A program made the position numbers and the translations under genes. This document shows, piece after piece, positions 21,970 through 33,238 of a DNA stretch of 64,000 nucleotides. This stretch comes from Ectocarpus siliculosus. Taxonomy: Eukaryota; Sar; Phaeophyceae; Ectocarpales; Ectocarpaceae. The notes beneath the pieces are model-generated. The model did not search any database. It saw only the letters and a program-made list of their open reading frames with translations, and was not told the DNA's origin. Position 1 is the first letter of the stretch. Every line of letters begins with the position of its first letter. The DNA is taken from positions 1 to 64,000 of the forward strand of contig FN648327.1 in NCBI GenBank assembly GCA_000310025.1, given 5' to 3'.

Positions 21970-22578
21970 AACCGGCACGCGTATTCACGCTTGTTGATAG
22001 TCATCACGAGCCTGTTCGCTGCAGCTTTTTGGTGGGAGGTACGGGTCTTGCTGTAGCTCGACTGCAGTGCGTGTGTCGGGGCTTTTCAGCAACCAGCAGA
22101 GAATATGCAATCCGGCGAGCGAACAGCAGTGCTCTTCTTTTTTTTCCGTCATACTCTATACACGAGCATACCGCGGGATTTTGCTTGTTAGAGAGAGAGG
22201 AGCGGCACCGGCCGCTGTCTTGAACACCGCTACTTATTCAGCACCACGAAACACCAGGTACGGCAGGTACGGCAGTACAACAGCAGAAGAGCAGAAGATA
22301 TGCATAGACCCCAGCACGAAGCAGCCTGCTCCTTAGGGATGAATCGCCCTTGTTTTTTTCTAGTCTTGCCTTGCCACACACTCAACCCTTCGTGTGCCGC
22401 GGGGAATACGCTTCTTTACCTGCAGCAGTGCAGCAGCAGTGCGTCTCTTTTTTTTAAGGTGCATTACGCACCAGAGCACACCAACGCCGAGAATTTCCTT
22501 CGCCGTTTGAGCCGCACTGAGCAGTATTGTTCCGGCCGCTACATAACCTCTCTCTGTGTACACGCACGCTCCCGTTGA
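20985..22578. repeat. Diverged direct duplication, copies 20985-21245 and 22305-22578
   Basis: Both copies carry AGTCTTGCC/CTGTCTTGCCACACAC, CCC-TCGTGTCACGCAAC-like text, GCAGCAG-TGCGTCTCTTT, AAGGTGCATTAC-CACC and TCTCTGTGTACACGCACGCTCCC, in the same order and orientation about 1.32 kb apart. The first copy spans the broken gene's 5' pieces, so the second is a partial gene duplication. Confidence 0.65.
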
Positions 22579-23888
22579 CCATGTACTACCCGCGGTGTGG
22601 GCATACGCTGGCGTACCTCTAGGTTAACAACCGCGCGTTGGCTTACTCCGCCGGTGGTTGCAACGGGAAGGCACAATTTAGATGAGACGCGGTTGATTTA
22701 ACCAGAAAATACCAGAATAAATCGCACTCATCATCCCCGCCGCCCCGTGTCCACGCCGTCCGTACCGTACATGAGAGAGGTATATCCCCTTCTTTAGCAT
22801 TACGCTACGCTTCTACCACGTGGCAGCAGCGGCGGGCTGAAGGTGCCTCGGGCAATAGAGAGGTGCCGGGGGGGGGAGGACAACAATTTCTCAATCCAGG
22901 GACTCCGGCGGGGTACGGGAGGTGATAGAGGAGTTGGGCGAGGTCGTCTCCCACCATCTACCATGATATCATGGACGCTGAATTGTATATGTCATTGTTC
23001 ACTTGTTGATTGTGATCCTCCATGGCGCTAGCGCTCCACCGCCACGAAGAGGCTACCGAGAATGTCGGACTGCGAGGCGGGTGACTTTTTTTCTGGATGC
23101 TATTTTGTTGAATATATTCACTCTTGTTTTGGTGTGGGGGGTAGGAGCTAAATTAGACCAGAGTCGATTATGCATCTCGTCTCCGTTCTGTTGGGTGTGG
23201 GTACGAAATGTTTCGGTCACTCGCGGCACTTGCGCGTGTTTGAATTAGGATCGACCCCGGATCGAAGCTCTCCGGTTCGATTGGAGTAGGCACGACCGAA
23301 TCAGACTGACGGGCGATTCTTTGAGATGAAAACGACTGAAAACCGTGGGTGGAAGCTTGGGCGTGGACGGAAAGGGAGGGAGTTTCATGGTGTACTGTGA
23401 GTGAAAGTGAAGCTGGTCTGTTTCATGAGACCTTTACAAGAACATGGAAGTGATCGTTGGGGAAAAACACAAAATGATACTCTACTCCTGAACCCGGCCA
23501 AACATCGGATTGACGCATGAAATGGCCCATGCTCGCCTCCGCATAACACACAAGTGGGGAACACTTGGACCGTGGGTCCCCATCAACATAGGACCACAAG
23601 GAGGTCACAAGAGTCCGAAGGCTAAACACCCGTGTTCGTGTTTGGCATTCCGTTACTTAGTACTGACGTCATCTCATTAGATGCTCATCGGACTGTCGAC
23701 CCCGGAATACCGAGAATGCACACTCAGTCACTCGTGACCACTTTTCAAAATATTTTGCTTACCCCGGTGCCCCGAATACCCCGCCGTTCGCCGTTCGTGT
23801 TTTCATGCACCCCTGGCCCTCTCGCCTTTTCTTGCAACTACACAATCTCTTTGATTCTCTGACTTCAAGGTTACGACGCAACACAAAC
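21970..23888. other. No gene seen apart from the duplicated block
   Basis: No splice-supported exon outside the duplication. GGTTCGATT near 23275, inside a short GC-rich palindromic context, resembles a tRNA B box but no cloverleaf can be drawn. Confidence 0.35.
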
Positions 23889-25128
23889 ATGGACCCAGCA
23901 CTGATGGTGTGGGGCACACCGGGGGAGAAAAAGAACCAGCCGAGCGCAGAGGCGCCGAAGAAGGTGTGCACCAAACCCCAGCAGTAGCAATAGCAGCAGT
24001 ACCATGCCGGCATGCCGACGGTTATCTACACTTCGGCCCGAGAGAAGAGAGGCAGCAGCACCAGGCAGCGACTCTTTCCTAGTTCGATGCTTGGCTTTGC
24101 CCTGAGACCTTGCCATTGTCCTGTAGAGCCAACACTTCCTCACCCACCAGCGGCCACTCTTGGCTTTTTGATGTCGTGGTGATCCAGGAAGCACAGCAGT
24201 CGTCCATAGTTGTTGAACTCGTGCCATCCAGCCCACACCGTGTAGGGAGTACCACGCACACTGCCGCTCCGCCCTTCTCGTATGCCCTGCCTCACTCATC
24301 GCGGTGCCCCAATGCCTGCAGCGTGGCGCGGTTCCCAGCGGACGAGACAAAAGTGCCGTGTATAAGCGGGGTGTTGGGCTTGCTCCCGGCTACAAGAATC
24401 CCATTTTTTTTTTAATATTTTTCAAAAAAACTCCTGCCGTTGTAGATTAGATCTGCATTTCGTGTGCAGCAGAGGAGAGCGTTCCAGTCCTGTCCCCGTG
24501 CAACGAAGTCACATCGTAGATTGAGCCATGACTAAAAAATCAGTGCACTGGATGTCGCACCGGCGCCAGTCATGTCTGACGTCCTTTCGGTGAATGTTCG
24601 CAATAATGGCATGTGTTCAAGATAGTGAGCTCCCACCGCCCATGTTCTACATGCACCCACATGCTCAACGAACTGACGCGCACTCTATGGGCAGCTCCAA
24701 AAATGCTCTCCGTATACTGTAGTGTGCGACCGCAAAGATCTTGTGGAGATGTAGTGGTTTCTCGAATTTTGCCCGGTAGCTGCCCGGTAGCTGTGCCATC
24801 CAAACTGTGGGCATGAATCCGGCGTAAGATACCGGGGGGTGTTTTTTGGCGTAGGACACCTGCAGGCTGTACAGTGCTGTTGCACCCCTGCAGGTCGCTG
24901 CCGTCTTGTTTCCTTCGAGACGTTGTTGAGTTGCACCAGTTTTTCAGCCCACATCCTAACCCTAACCCTAACCCTAACCCTAAGAAGGGCAAGGACCCTG
25001 CCAAAAGCGTGCTCCGATTGCCTACGCCGGGGACCCTGCGAAAGGCGGCCAACGCGGACGACGAGACCATCGCCAACACCGACCCCAAGGGCGCTAAGAA
25101 GTTCGGCAAGGACCACGTCAAGAACGTG

Positions 25129-25178
<50 letters not shown>

Positions 25179-28100
25179 GGTGCCAATGATGCAAGAACTG
25201 CTGCATGAAGCTGTGAATTCCCCCCCCAATCAGTAGAAGCGCTTCGGCCCGTTTTTTTTTTGGGATATGCGTTGATATGCGGCTTCTGTGAGATGTTTAG
25301 GTTGATTTCATGCAATCCGGTGTGTTGGATCCTGTCGGATACACGACTTTTAAGACACATAGATGTTGGCTATTACGTGACAAGCGGCCATCGTCCAAAC
25401 TATCCGGCCGTATGTAAGGCACTTGGGGATGGACAGATACAACCGATGAAGCGAACAGCCAACCTTGAAACTAATCCACGAAATTTACACATGTGTAAGC
25501 GTGTCACATCGAGGCGAGGCGAAACCAGGCCTATTCAGCCAAACGCTGAGAATTTCCTTTACAAATCCGTGCGTTTTGCGTGTATTTTTTGTGCTGTTGC
25601 CTCCCTTTTCCGATGCTTCCACCAGCCGAAACCAGAAGGAGTATTGCTACCAACTCAGCATTGAACGTATTCGTTTGATTGCCACCGTTTCTCTTCGCAT
25701 ATCAAAGCCTCGACGTCCGACCTCCGTTTTTTTTCAACCCTTCCACTGCAATATTACCGATTCAACAGCCAAACAACTCTTTCGGTATTCCGAAGCCGAG
25801 ACGCCTATGTGTCGTCTTCTTATTTCCGCCTTTCCCTTTGGGATGCGCTCGTTGGTTGAGATCCGCAACTGCCGCCCGAGCAAATAGTACAAACAAACCC
25901 CGCTCAGCAGGGGGTTGGTTGGCGCGTTGAATGTGCGGACTCTCCCCACTCTTTCCAGAAGTACGTTTACGGCTTGACGCTGTTGTTGGTGCTGGTGTTC
26001 TTTCTCTCGGGGCTGCTGCTTGATTTACACAGCAGCTTGTCTCGGCCACTACACTGGTTTTGCGGGTCTCGTTCGACCAAGTCCTGTCCCTCTATTGGTG
26101 GAGACAACGTCGCCCTGTAGAGCAAAACTCGACTGTCGTTGTCCCGTGGCGAACGACCTCCATCTGCACGATATTCAGGGTGGGGACGCATTGTTTTTCG
26201 TACAGAAGATGACGGGCTTCGTGCAATAGTCCGGTGTGCAAGCACCCCACCAAGCAAATGACAGGAAAAATAACGACGACACCACCCACCACCAACGATA
26301 TGTATCAACACAAAATCGAAAAATTGCAAAACATTGTGTGTATAGGTACACAAACTCGTGGACGATGACTGACAAGATGGCGGAGAAGCCCAGGCTGAAG
26401 CCTTGTACGAGTACTTCAAGGTAAGAGAAGTAACAATGGCTGGGCTCTCAACTACAGTATTTCAAGTCTCGATCTACAGCAGTAGATGCTTCCAACAGCT
26501 TGAAGACGCAAGTAAGTGGCCGGAGGGATGCTGTCGAGTAAAACTTGGGCATGAGTGGAAGAGCCGGAGCGTTCGTCCCACTCTTGATTTTTCGAAGTTG
26601 TCGACGGCGTGTGTAGAAGTCGGGAACCGCCGTGCTTGGACCTGCCGTCCTTGTGTAACAGAAAACAATCGTTCCGCCGGGTTTTCTTGTCGCCTTGACC
26701 ATTTTTCCTCGTCATTCTCCCTCATCATCGACGAATTTTTCAGCTACAGAACGCCGCACCAGTAATTTCCCTGACACGAATGCCCGAACCTACGTCAAAA
26801 TCCCCCATCGCATGCGTTCGAAGGGTTTCCAGAGGTTCGTCGGAGGCGTCTTTAACCTCGCCGTCCGTAACGGCGCCGCCTTCGAGCGGTGCCACGAGGT
26901 GATGAAAGCCCTCGCCAAATCGTGGGAGAACATGAAGAGCATCCCGGCCAGGTCCGGCATCGAGGACGAGTTCGAGGGGGACAGAAAAGAGGTACAGCAG
27001 TAGGACGGGGACGGACGCGGGTGGTGGGTCGTGCGCTCGTGATGCTGATGCATTGCCGTAGACGCATAATACCTCGCAGCCCTACATACTGCGGCGGGGG
27101 GGACGGGACACACGCAGGGTCTCCCACCGGACCAGAGCGAAATGCTGTTTTTGAAGCAGGGGCTCGGTTCGATTGTATTAGTGTTTTGCTAGCTGTCACG
27201 AAGATGACGCAAGTGTCTGAGGGTGCATCCGTCTGTGTACACGCGGGTGTCCATTTTTGTCGGCTGTTCTCACGACATGACGTGATGCTCGTGCTTGCGC
27301 ATGCGCGACTGTCTCCGTGTTCTCTCTCTGTTGCCTGTGAAACGGTTCGCTGCAAAACCACTCTCGACGTGCCGCCCTCTCCCTGTACCTGCAGCAGTGC
27401 CGTGTCCATTACGAGAAATCAGATCGCAGCGTCAAAAATCGTTCCCACGGCTTGAAACGGGGTCCTGTCCAAGAACCACAAGAGCTAATCGACCCCCTGC
27501 TGTTGTGAATGACCAGCAATAATGAAATCTGGGTACCGTTCGAGGTGGCTGTTTCGTTGAATGCTGTCAAACGGGTTGGATGCCGACGATCCTTGTATAT
27601 TCGCCTCACATGAATGGAAAGGACGACCTGTGCGTGAAGGTCGACATGGGCGAGGGGGTCGAAGCTGTCAAGTTCGGCAGTCCGGACGAGCTCTTCAGCG
27701 AGTTTTGGCCACTCCTTCTCTGGGCTGTCTCCTCCTCGGACGAGGTGATATTTTTTCTTCTTCTTTTGTTTCACTACTTATTCTATTTCATATTTTTCGT
27801 TACGCGATATGTACTCAGTATTCACCCTCGTTAAGGCACGAAGGTAGAGCCAGCCGCCAGGTTCACACGGAGTGCCTGCCTCTGAGGCCCCTCGAACCTT
27901 TTTTTTTCTGCGATGCAGGAAGTCAGTCTCATGGTGAAGGGGGGGAGGGGGTTTCACCGATCCTCCTTCCTTTTTCTTCAGACCGTTGAGGCGAATCTTT
28001 TGTGTGTATTAGCATCGACCGCGATAATCTGCTGACCAATGAAATGACGCCAGTCTCAGTGCGGTTGAAAACAGTAAATGCAAAACGCGATTACCTGGGA

Positions 28101-28757
28101 CCCCGTCAAAGTCTCCGCTCTCCGGGTGGGAGAGTCTCGTCGTTCGCTGTGCGTGACACGTCAGCTCCATTTTTTCTTACGCTGAAAAACAGAAAGAAGA
28201 CTGCCGAATATCTTTGCGGTAAGAGTTGCAGTGTTGTGGACTCTCACCCCGTCTCTCTGGGGTTTTCCGAAGCCACTCCTGCCGCTTTTCATTTCTTTGC
28301 GCGCCGACTGCTGCTGCTGTTGCTGGGTGTGCATGGTTATTTCTTGAAGATCGAAGACGGCCTCCTGTACCGCTGGATCAAGGACGCCAGCGGCTACGGG
28401 GCCAGCTTCTCGAAGAGCAACAAGTTTTTTAAGCTCGTGGCGGGCGAGACTGTCGCCAAAGACAAGACCGGGGAGGCGGCGACCGAGGCTGCCGAATCGG
28501 TCACCCTGCGCGCCCAGAAAGGTGCGCGTGTTGTGTACACACAGAACACTAACGTTTCCTGCCACGCATGCTAGCACCTCACGACCGGCGCAAAAATATT
28601 TGAAAAACCTGGGCTAGGGGCACCTTACCTCGTGTTGGAGTCGTCGCATGCAGCTTTGTTGGGCCTGACTGCCGCGCGCATTACGCCGAAACAGGGATTG
28701 TTTCCCGCCCCTTTACCCTTCAAACTTACCGATGCAGGTGTTGTCAAGTTTGTGTAA
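23889..28757 (+). CDS. Unrecognised single-span membrane protein, multi-exon
   Basis: Exons with matching phases: 23889-23963 (ATG; M-D-P-A-L-M-V-W-G-T), 24985-25125, 25959 to about 26094 (donor uncertain), 26377-26420, a 13-nt microexon 26499-26511, 26744-26991, 27622-27744, 28350-28521 and a short terminal piece from 28738 reading G-V-V-K-F-V-stop. The first 72 residues are Lys-rich and hydrophilic. Exon 3 opens K-Y-V-Y-G-L-T followed by about 18 hydrophobic residues (L-L-L-V-L-V-F-F-L-S-G-L-L-L), a transmembrane segment, so the start is probably cytosolic. Later exons give a mixed charged globular region (Y-V-K-I-P-H-R-M-R-S-K-G-F-Q-R-F-V; W-I-K-D-A-S-G-Y-G-A-S-F). Coding exons are GC-rich at third positions, which separates them from introns. 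I do not recognise the family. The acceptor at 27622 and the 3' end are weak points; an alternative end is the open frame at 28863-29147. Confidence 0.55.
24955..24983 (+). repeat. Interstitial telomeric repeat at a 3' splice site
   Basis: Almost five CCCTAA units end in CCCTAAG, and the next base (24985) starts exon 2 of the membrane-protein gene in the correct phase. The C/T-rich array therefore appears to supply both the pyrimidine-rich tract and the AG acceptor of intron 1. Confidence 0.9.
25126..25175. repeat. (GA)n microsatellite at a 5' splice site
   Basis: The donor of exon 2, GTGAGC at 25126, runs directly into about 20 GA units, so intron 2 of the membrane-protein gene begins with the array. 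Confidence 0.9.
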
Positions 28758-28862
28758 GCCACGGGTGTCGCAACCTTTCTTGAGTCCTCCCGACTTGAGG
28801 GAGGATTCCGAAAGGGACTCTCGACCGGTTGACCTATCAAAAGGCAAGCACTTGCATGTGGC

Positions 28863-29147
28863 ATGGACCTGGAGACCGGCATGTTCGCGTTCATCAACCC
28901 CAACACGACACGATCCACAAGGCGAACATTTTGCTCACATCGTGCCATGCGTACGTTTACCGCTCCTTTTGTTGTGTTCTTGTGTGTGCACGCCCGGCCA
29001 GGTGGCATGGACATGAGGGGTGGTCTCAACCGCTTCCTCAAGCTTAACGACAACACGTCAGAAAATGATGACATGCTGGCCTTGATTATGGAGTGCGGTT
29101 TTTTTATAGGACCACGGCTCTTGTGGTACATGGGAGTGAAGCACTGA
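28863..29147 (+). CDS. Possible terminal exon or separate small gene
   Basis: Open for 94 codons from an ATG at 28863 to TGA. The beginning (M-D-L-E-T-G-M-F-A-F-I-N-P-N-T) and the part from 29001 (G-G-M-D-M-R-G-G-L-N-R-F-L-K-L-N-D) have exon-like codons; the middle (about 28905-29000) does not and may be a short intron ending CCCGGCCAG. It follows the membrane-protein gene and could be its real 3' end. Not recognised. Confidence 0.3.
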   Translation: MDLETGMFAFINPNTTRSTRRTFCSHRAMRTFTAPFVVFLCVHARPGGMDMRGGLNRFLKLNDNTSENDDMLALIMECGFFIGPRLLWYMGVKH

Positions 29148-32100
29148 CAAGGATTTTACTATTGTGTGGTTGTTAATGTTGAGTTCGTTGTTGTTGATTC
29201 TTCACGAAGCAAGTGCGCTCATCGTCAACATCTGGACGTCATTCATTTCATTCGCCACTACTGAATTGTAGCATATCGTCAGGAGGTGTCGCGGGGGGTG
29301 GTAAAGCTCGTTCCTTTGCTTGGGCGACATTTTTTTTCTTGTTGAGTCTACAGGCTCAATACAAACCTCTATAGGCTCGTCCTGGCTCAATTGCACACGA
29401 CTAAAAGGCTCGCCACCCAACAAACAAAACCAGCCGATACTTGCTTTCCCGGTGTCAACGCTCGACCAAACGCGCGTGCTTGGTCCCCGTGCCCCGTCCA
29501 ACCCCTCTCGCCGCTCCCCACCGGTTGACGCCTCCGGACAGGCCGCAATGGGCCAGACTGCAGACGTGTAAGGTGACCCATAAGCGCAAGCGCGTTACTG
29601 GCCGCCACTTCGCCGGGCCGAGTAGCCGCCGCACCAGGGACTTCGACTGCTTCTGGTGATTTTGCTCGTAAGGGCTTTCGACAGCTGGTGGTGATTGAAT
29701 TGAAGAAGTTCCGCTTCTCTCTCTCTTGCTCTGAAGGGGAGGCTCAGCGTGTACCGTCGCTCTCCTGGGATACCCGCCGTCGATATGGCATCGTGGTCGA
29801 CAATCTCCCGCTTAGCCCCTTTTTACTCCTGATAAATAAAAGCGCGAGTAGGTCGCCATTTTTGTGACTTGTTGCATGAGGCAGTGGGTTGTGCCCAGAG
29901 GATCCTCCTTGTCGATGGTGATGATTTGACGGTGCCAGCAGTGACGTCGCACCGTGTTGTTGTTCGCCGCTGCAGTTGATTGGATGCCGGAGCATCCCCG
30001 CCCCCTTGTTGTCGGTACAAAATTGTAGACGAGTTGTGCTGTGCCTTTTCCCTGCTGTTTCTAGCGGCAGCACCTGTCTGAGACGTTCGGTGCTGCCCTG
30101 TCCTTCTGCCCCTTTTCCCCGCACGAAGGGCTGCGGTGCATGTGTATATATATCAAACGAGACACGTCAGCGGTCAATTGATTCACAGGAGCTACAGTAG
30201 TTGGTTGCCATCTTGATTGACTGCTGTGGCGAGCAGAGTAACGGGCAAGACCTCAGTGGTGCCGTGAAGGGCTCGACCTGAAATCTTTGTCGTTAGGATG
30301 GTGCTCAGCCATTCACGCCACGAGTCTTTCTTGCGCAAGGCTCGGTTTAGGATAACTGAGGTCGGTCGTAGTATATGTTGACGCCGGTAGATTGTCGCCT
30401 GTGCTGTCGTTGGCAGCAAAGACTTGTTGGCGGTTCCCGGAACATATTTGGTTTGGTCCCCCCCCCCCGTAACTTGTAAGTTCGGATTGTTCACGTAGCT
30501 GTGTTGTTGCTCGTTTACGTCCCTTTGTTTTGCGGCTGTACACTTTATTTGTCGCTTACAGTACATGTATGAATCAGACATATGCTATGTCCATCGCAAA
30601 TGATTGCCAGTCGCCAAGCGAAGCGTTGGTGCGTCGAAGCAGCGTCTTCTCTGCAAGAGGCGAGCGAATCGACAAGCATACACAATCTATTTGGAAACCT
30701 TTTTTGGTTCTGAAGCCTTGGGGGGTTGTCTTGTTTCACTATGTGACGGTAGAAATCAAGCCTTGCTCGGTGAGAAGAGTAAGCGCGAAGACGGCCGTGG
30801 GGTTTGTGTGACGCTGTCTGCAGGCATGGGAGTTTCTCGCTTTCTTGGGGTACAATCAGTCACCCGCGTGCGTACCCCGCACCGCTTTGTTGTTTGTGAG
30901 TTTCCCACGAGTTCAGCACCAGGACAAGCACCGCGATTCCCTGGCTGTGGCATGCCGGAGCTGATCGGGTCATTTCACGTGAAACATTCTCAGAGAGGCA
31001 AAAGGGTGGATGTTTTCATTGTGTTGCAGTGATTTTACTGGGTAGTGCAAAGTTCCTGTGTGACCCCAGCTGATGCATCAGGCATACACTGCGACTTGGT
31101 GTTTAGACCTGCGCCAGAAAACACGGGGGCACACGCACTCCCAGGCTCACTTCGCTCGCATCGTTGTGCGACGAGTCTACTTGATTGCGACCTGCATGTT
31201 GGGCGCTTGGTACGTACGTTGCCGGAATACAGAGCGAAATGACAGTTTCTCGAATCGCTTGCTCTTGGCCAAGCCTATTTGATGTGTATCCCGCTGCCCC
31301 TGCGGAGGACTCATTGGAGATTGTCGCACATCCAGGCCATGTACTACAGGCCGCAATAGTTCAAAAATCGGTAAGGGGAAGACAATTTCCGGCGCCTTGT
31401 ACCAACCCAGACGGAGGAGGGGCCCGGCTACACAAGATGCGTATTGCCGCAGGATGAACCGATAGAACACACATCGCTTGCGAGCTCACTTTTAGCGACG
31501 ACTAAACTTGTTCGCGTTCTGCTCTTGAGGAAGGCAAGCGATGGAAGTGAAAAACGCCCACCAGGTAGAACCGGTCGTTTGACTTGAGCGAATCTTACGC
31601 CAAGAGAGGAAATTGCCGAATGTACGTGTAACGGCTTGACACTGCACACTCTGCAGATGATCCTGCCACCCTTGAATACACGAAGAGATTGCTAGAATTT
31701 CCGAGTGATCGCATCCTCCTGGTCAGACCTCATATCAGCGCGAGATTATTCCTCAATCGAGAGGACGCCATTCGGCGGCTATGGAACGGTCCCATCGACA
31801 ACTTTCCTCAGACCATTCGGGCGGTTTTGGCCCCCTTTTCGCCTGGTAGTTACGGACGATTGCTTCACAGATTCACTCATATGGCCTTCAGAGAAGTACC
31901 GCACACTGTGGACAGACAAACACCTTTCCCTCCATGATGCAATCGGCACACAACAACCTCGTTGTCGATTAACCTGGATGCGGCCCTGGCGATAGAACCG
32001 CGTCGCCCAGAAAAGCAAACGTCATTTCCGGAGGGACCAGGAGACCAAGAGAACGAAGGGCGAAGAGTGAAACCGCACTAGAAATTCAACGCTGATTGTT

Positions 32101-32350
32101 CCTCATGGCGGGTGTCTATATTATTGGTCCAACCGGGGAAGTGAAACGCATACAGTCACTTTCAGCCAACGCGTTGGTGAGGTTGAGCTTTCGAAACATC
32201 TACCTGAAGCTGTTCGTCAGGTGTAGCCAAGGGTGGGTGCGGTACTGCAGCACCGACACGGCACGATAATCACTCCTGCTTTGCTGGCTTGACGCAATCT
32301 GCTGTCGCTCCAAAACGTTACAGAGCAACAGCAGCAGCAGCAGCAGCAGC

Positions 32351-32400
<50 letters not shown>

Positions 32401-33238
32401 CGCAGGTACACTCTTGTAACTGATAAGAATAAATGAACCACAGTATCGTCATCCGTCTTGGCATCCCCCAGCTAACCCCCCCTGCATCCTGAGCATCCAG
32501 CCGAGCTGGGTGCGTGGAAGGGCCACTGGGCACGATACGCTGCTGGGCTACTTTTTGCTATATGGATGCGCAACCGGTAGAACAAAAAGCAGTACATATC
32601 TAAATCATGTAACAACACTACCCCAAATCATGAACAAAATTGGAGGGGTTTTCCCGGGACCTCGCCCTCTCGATCCCAGCCACAACAAGAACATATAGAA
32701 GGCGTTGAAATGTACAACACTATCTCCTCGAGCGCGTACAAGATACGGATTTTTCTGCGAATCTTGCTCAGGCGTGTCTGAGGGCAAATCGACTGCAAAC
32801 ACAGGCAAGCTTTGACTACCCTGCTGATCAACACTGTCTCGCATGCTTGTCTTGACTGTTCAGTAGGGAGCAAAGACCAGAGCCATGAATAGGCTACTCT
32901 ATAATATCGAGCTAGAGGAAAGTAAAAAGCTTTCAACGCATGTTAAAAGTGGGAACAAACAGGACACCAGCCTACTTTGTGCGAGGGCATCCGAGAAAAA
33001 TTTCTCTGTTCCTGGAACTTTCTAGGTCGCACATAGCGGTAAACTATGGAGGGCCAAGGTTAGTCCGCCTCGTGCCCAGACGACGCGCCAGGGTGTGCGC
33101 AGTATACCAGACGCCGTCACTGCAAAACTCGTCGTGCGTAACGTAAAACACCTCGGCGCAAGACTGGAAATTGGAAGAAGGCGATGGGGACCAAAGAAAG
33201 GCCGGCTCTCTCTCCCTTCCGTCTTCCTGCTGAAAGCC
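29148..33238. other. No supported gene
   Basis: Four kilobases between the membrane-protein gene and the 3' end of the minus-strand WW gene. Open frames of 60-140 codons occur on both strands, but none has paired splice sites, exon-like codon composition or a known motif. It presumably holds 3' untranslated sequence of both genes. Confidence 0.4.
32324..32401. repeat. Compound (CAG)n(CAA)n microsatellite
   Basis: About nine CAG units followed by about 17 CAA units. The trinucleotide makes open frames of poly-Leu, poly-Cys or poly-Val on the minus strand, which are artefacts of the repeat. Confidence 0.95.
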
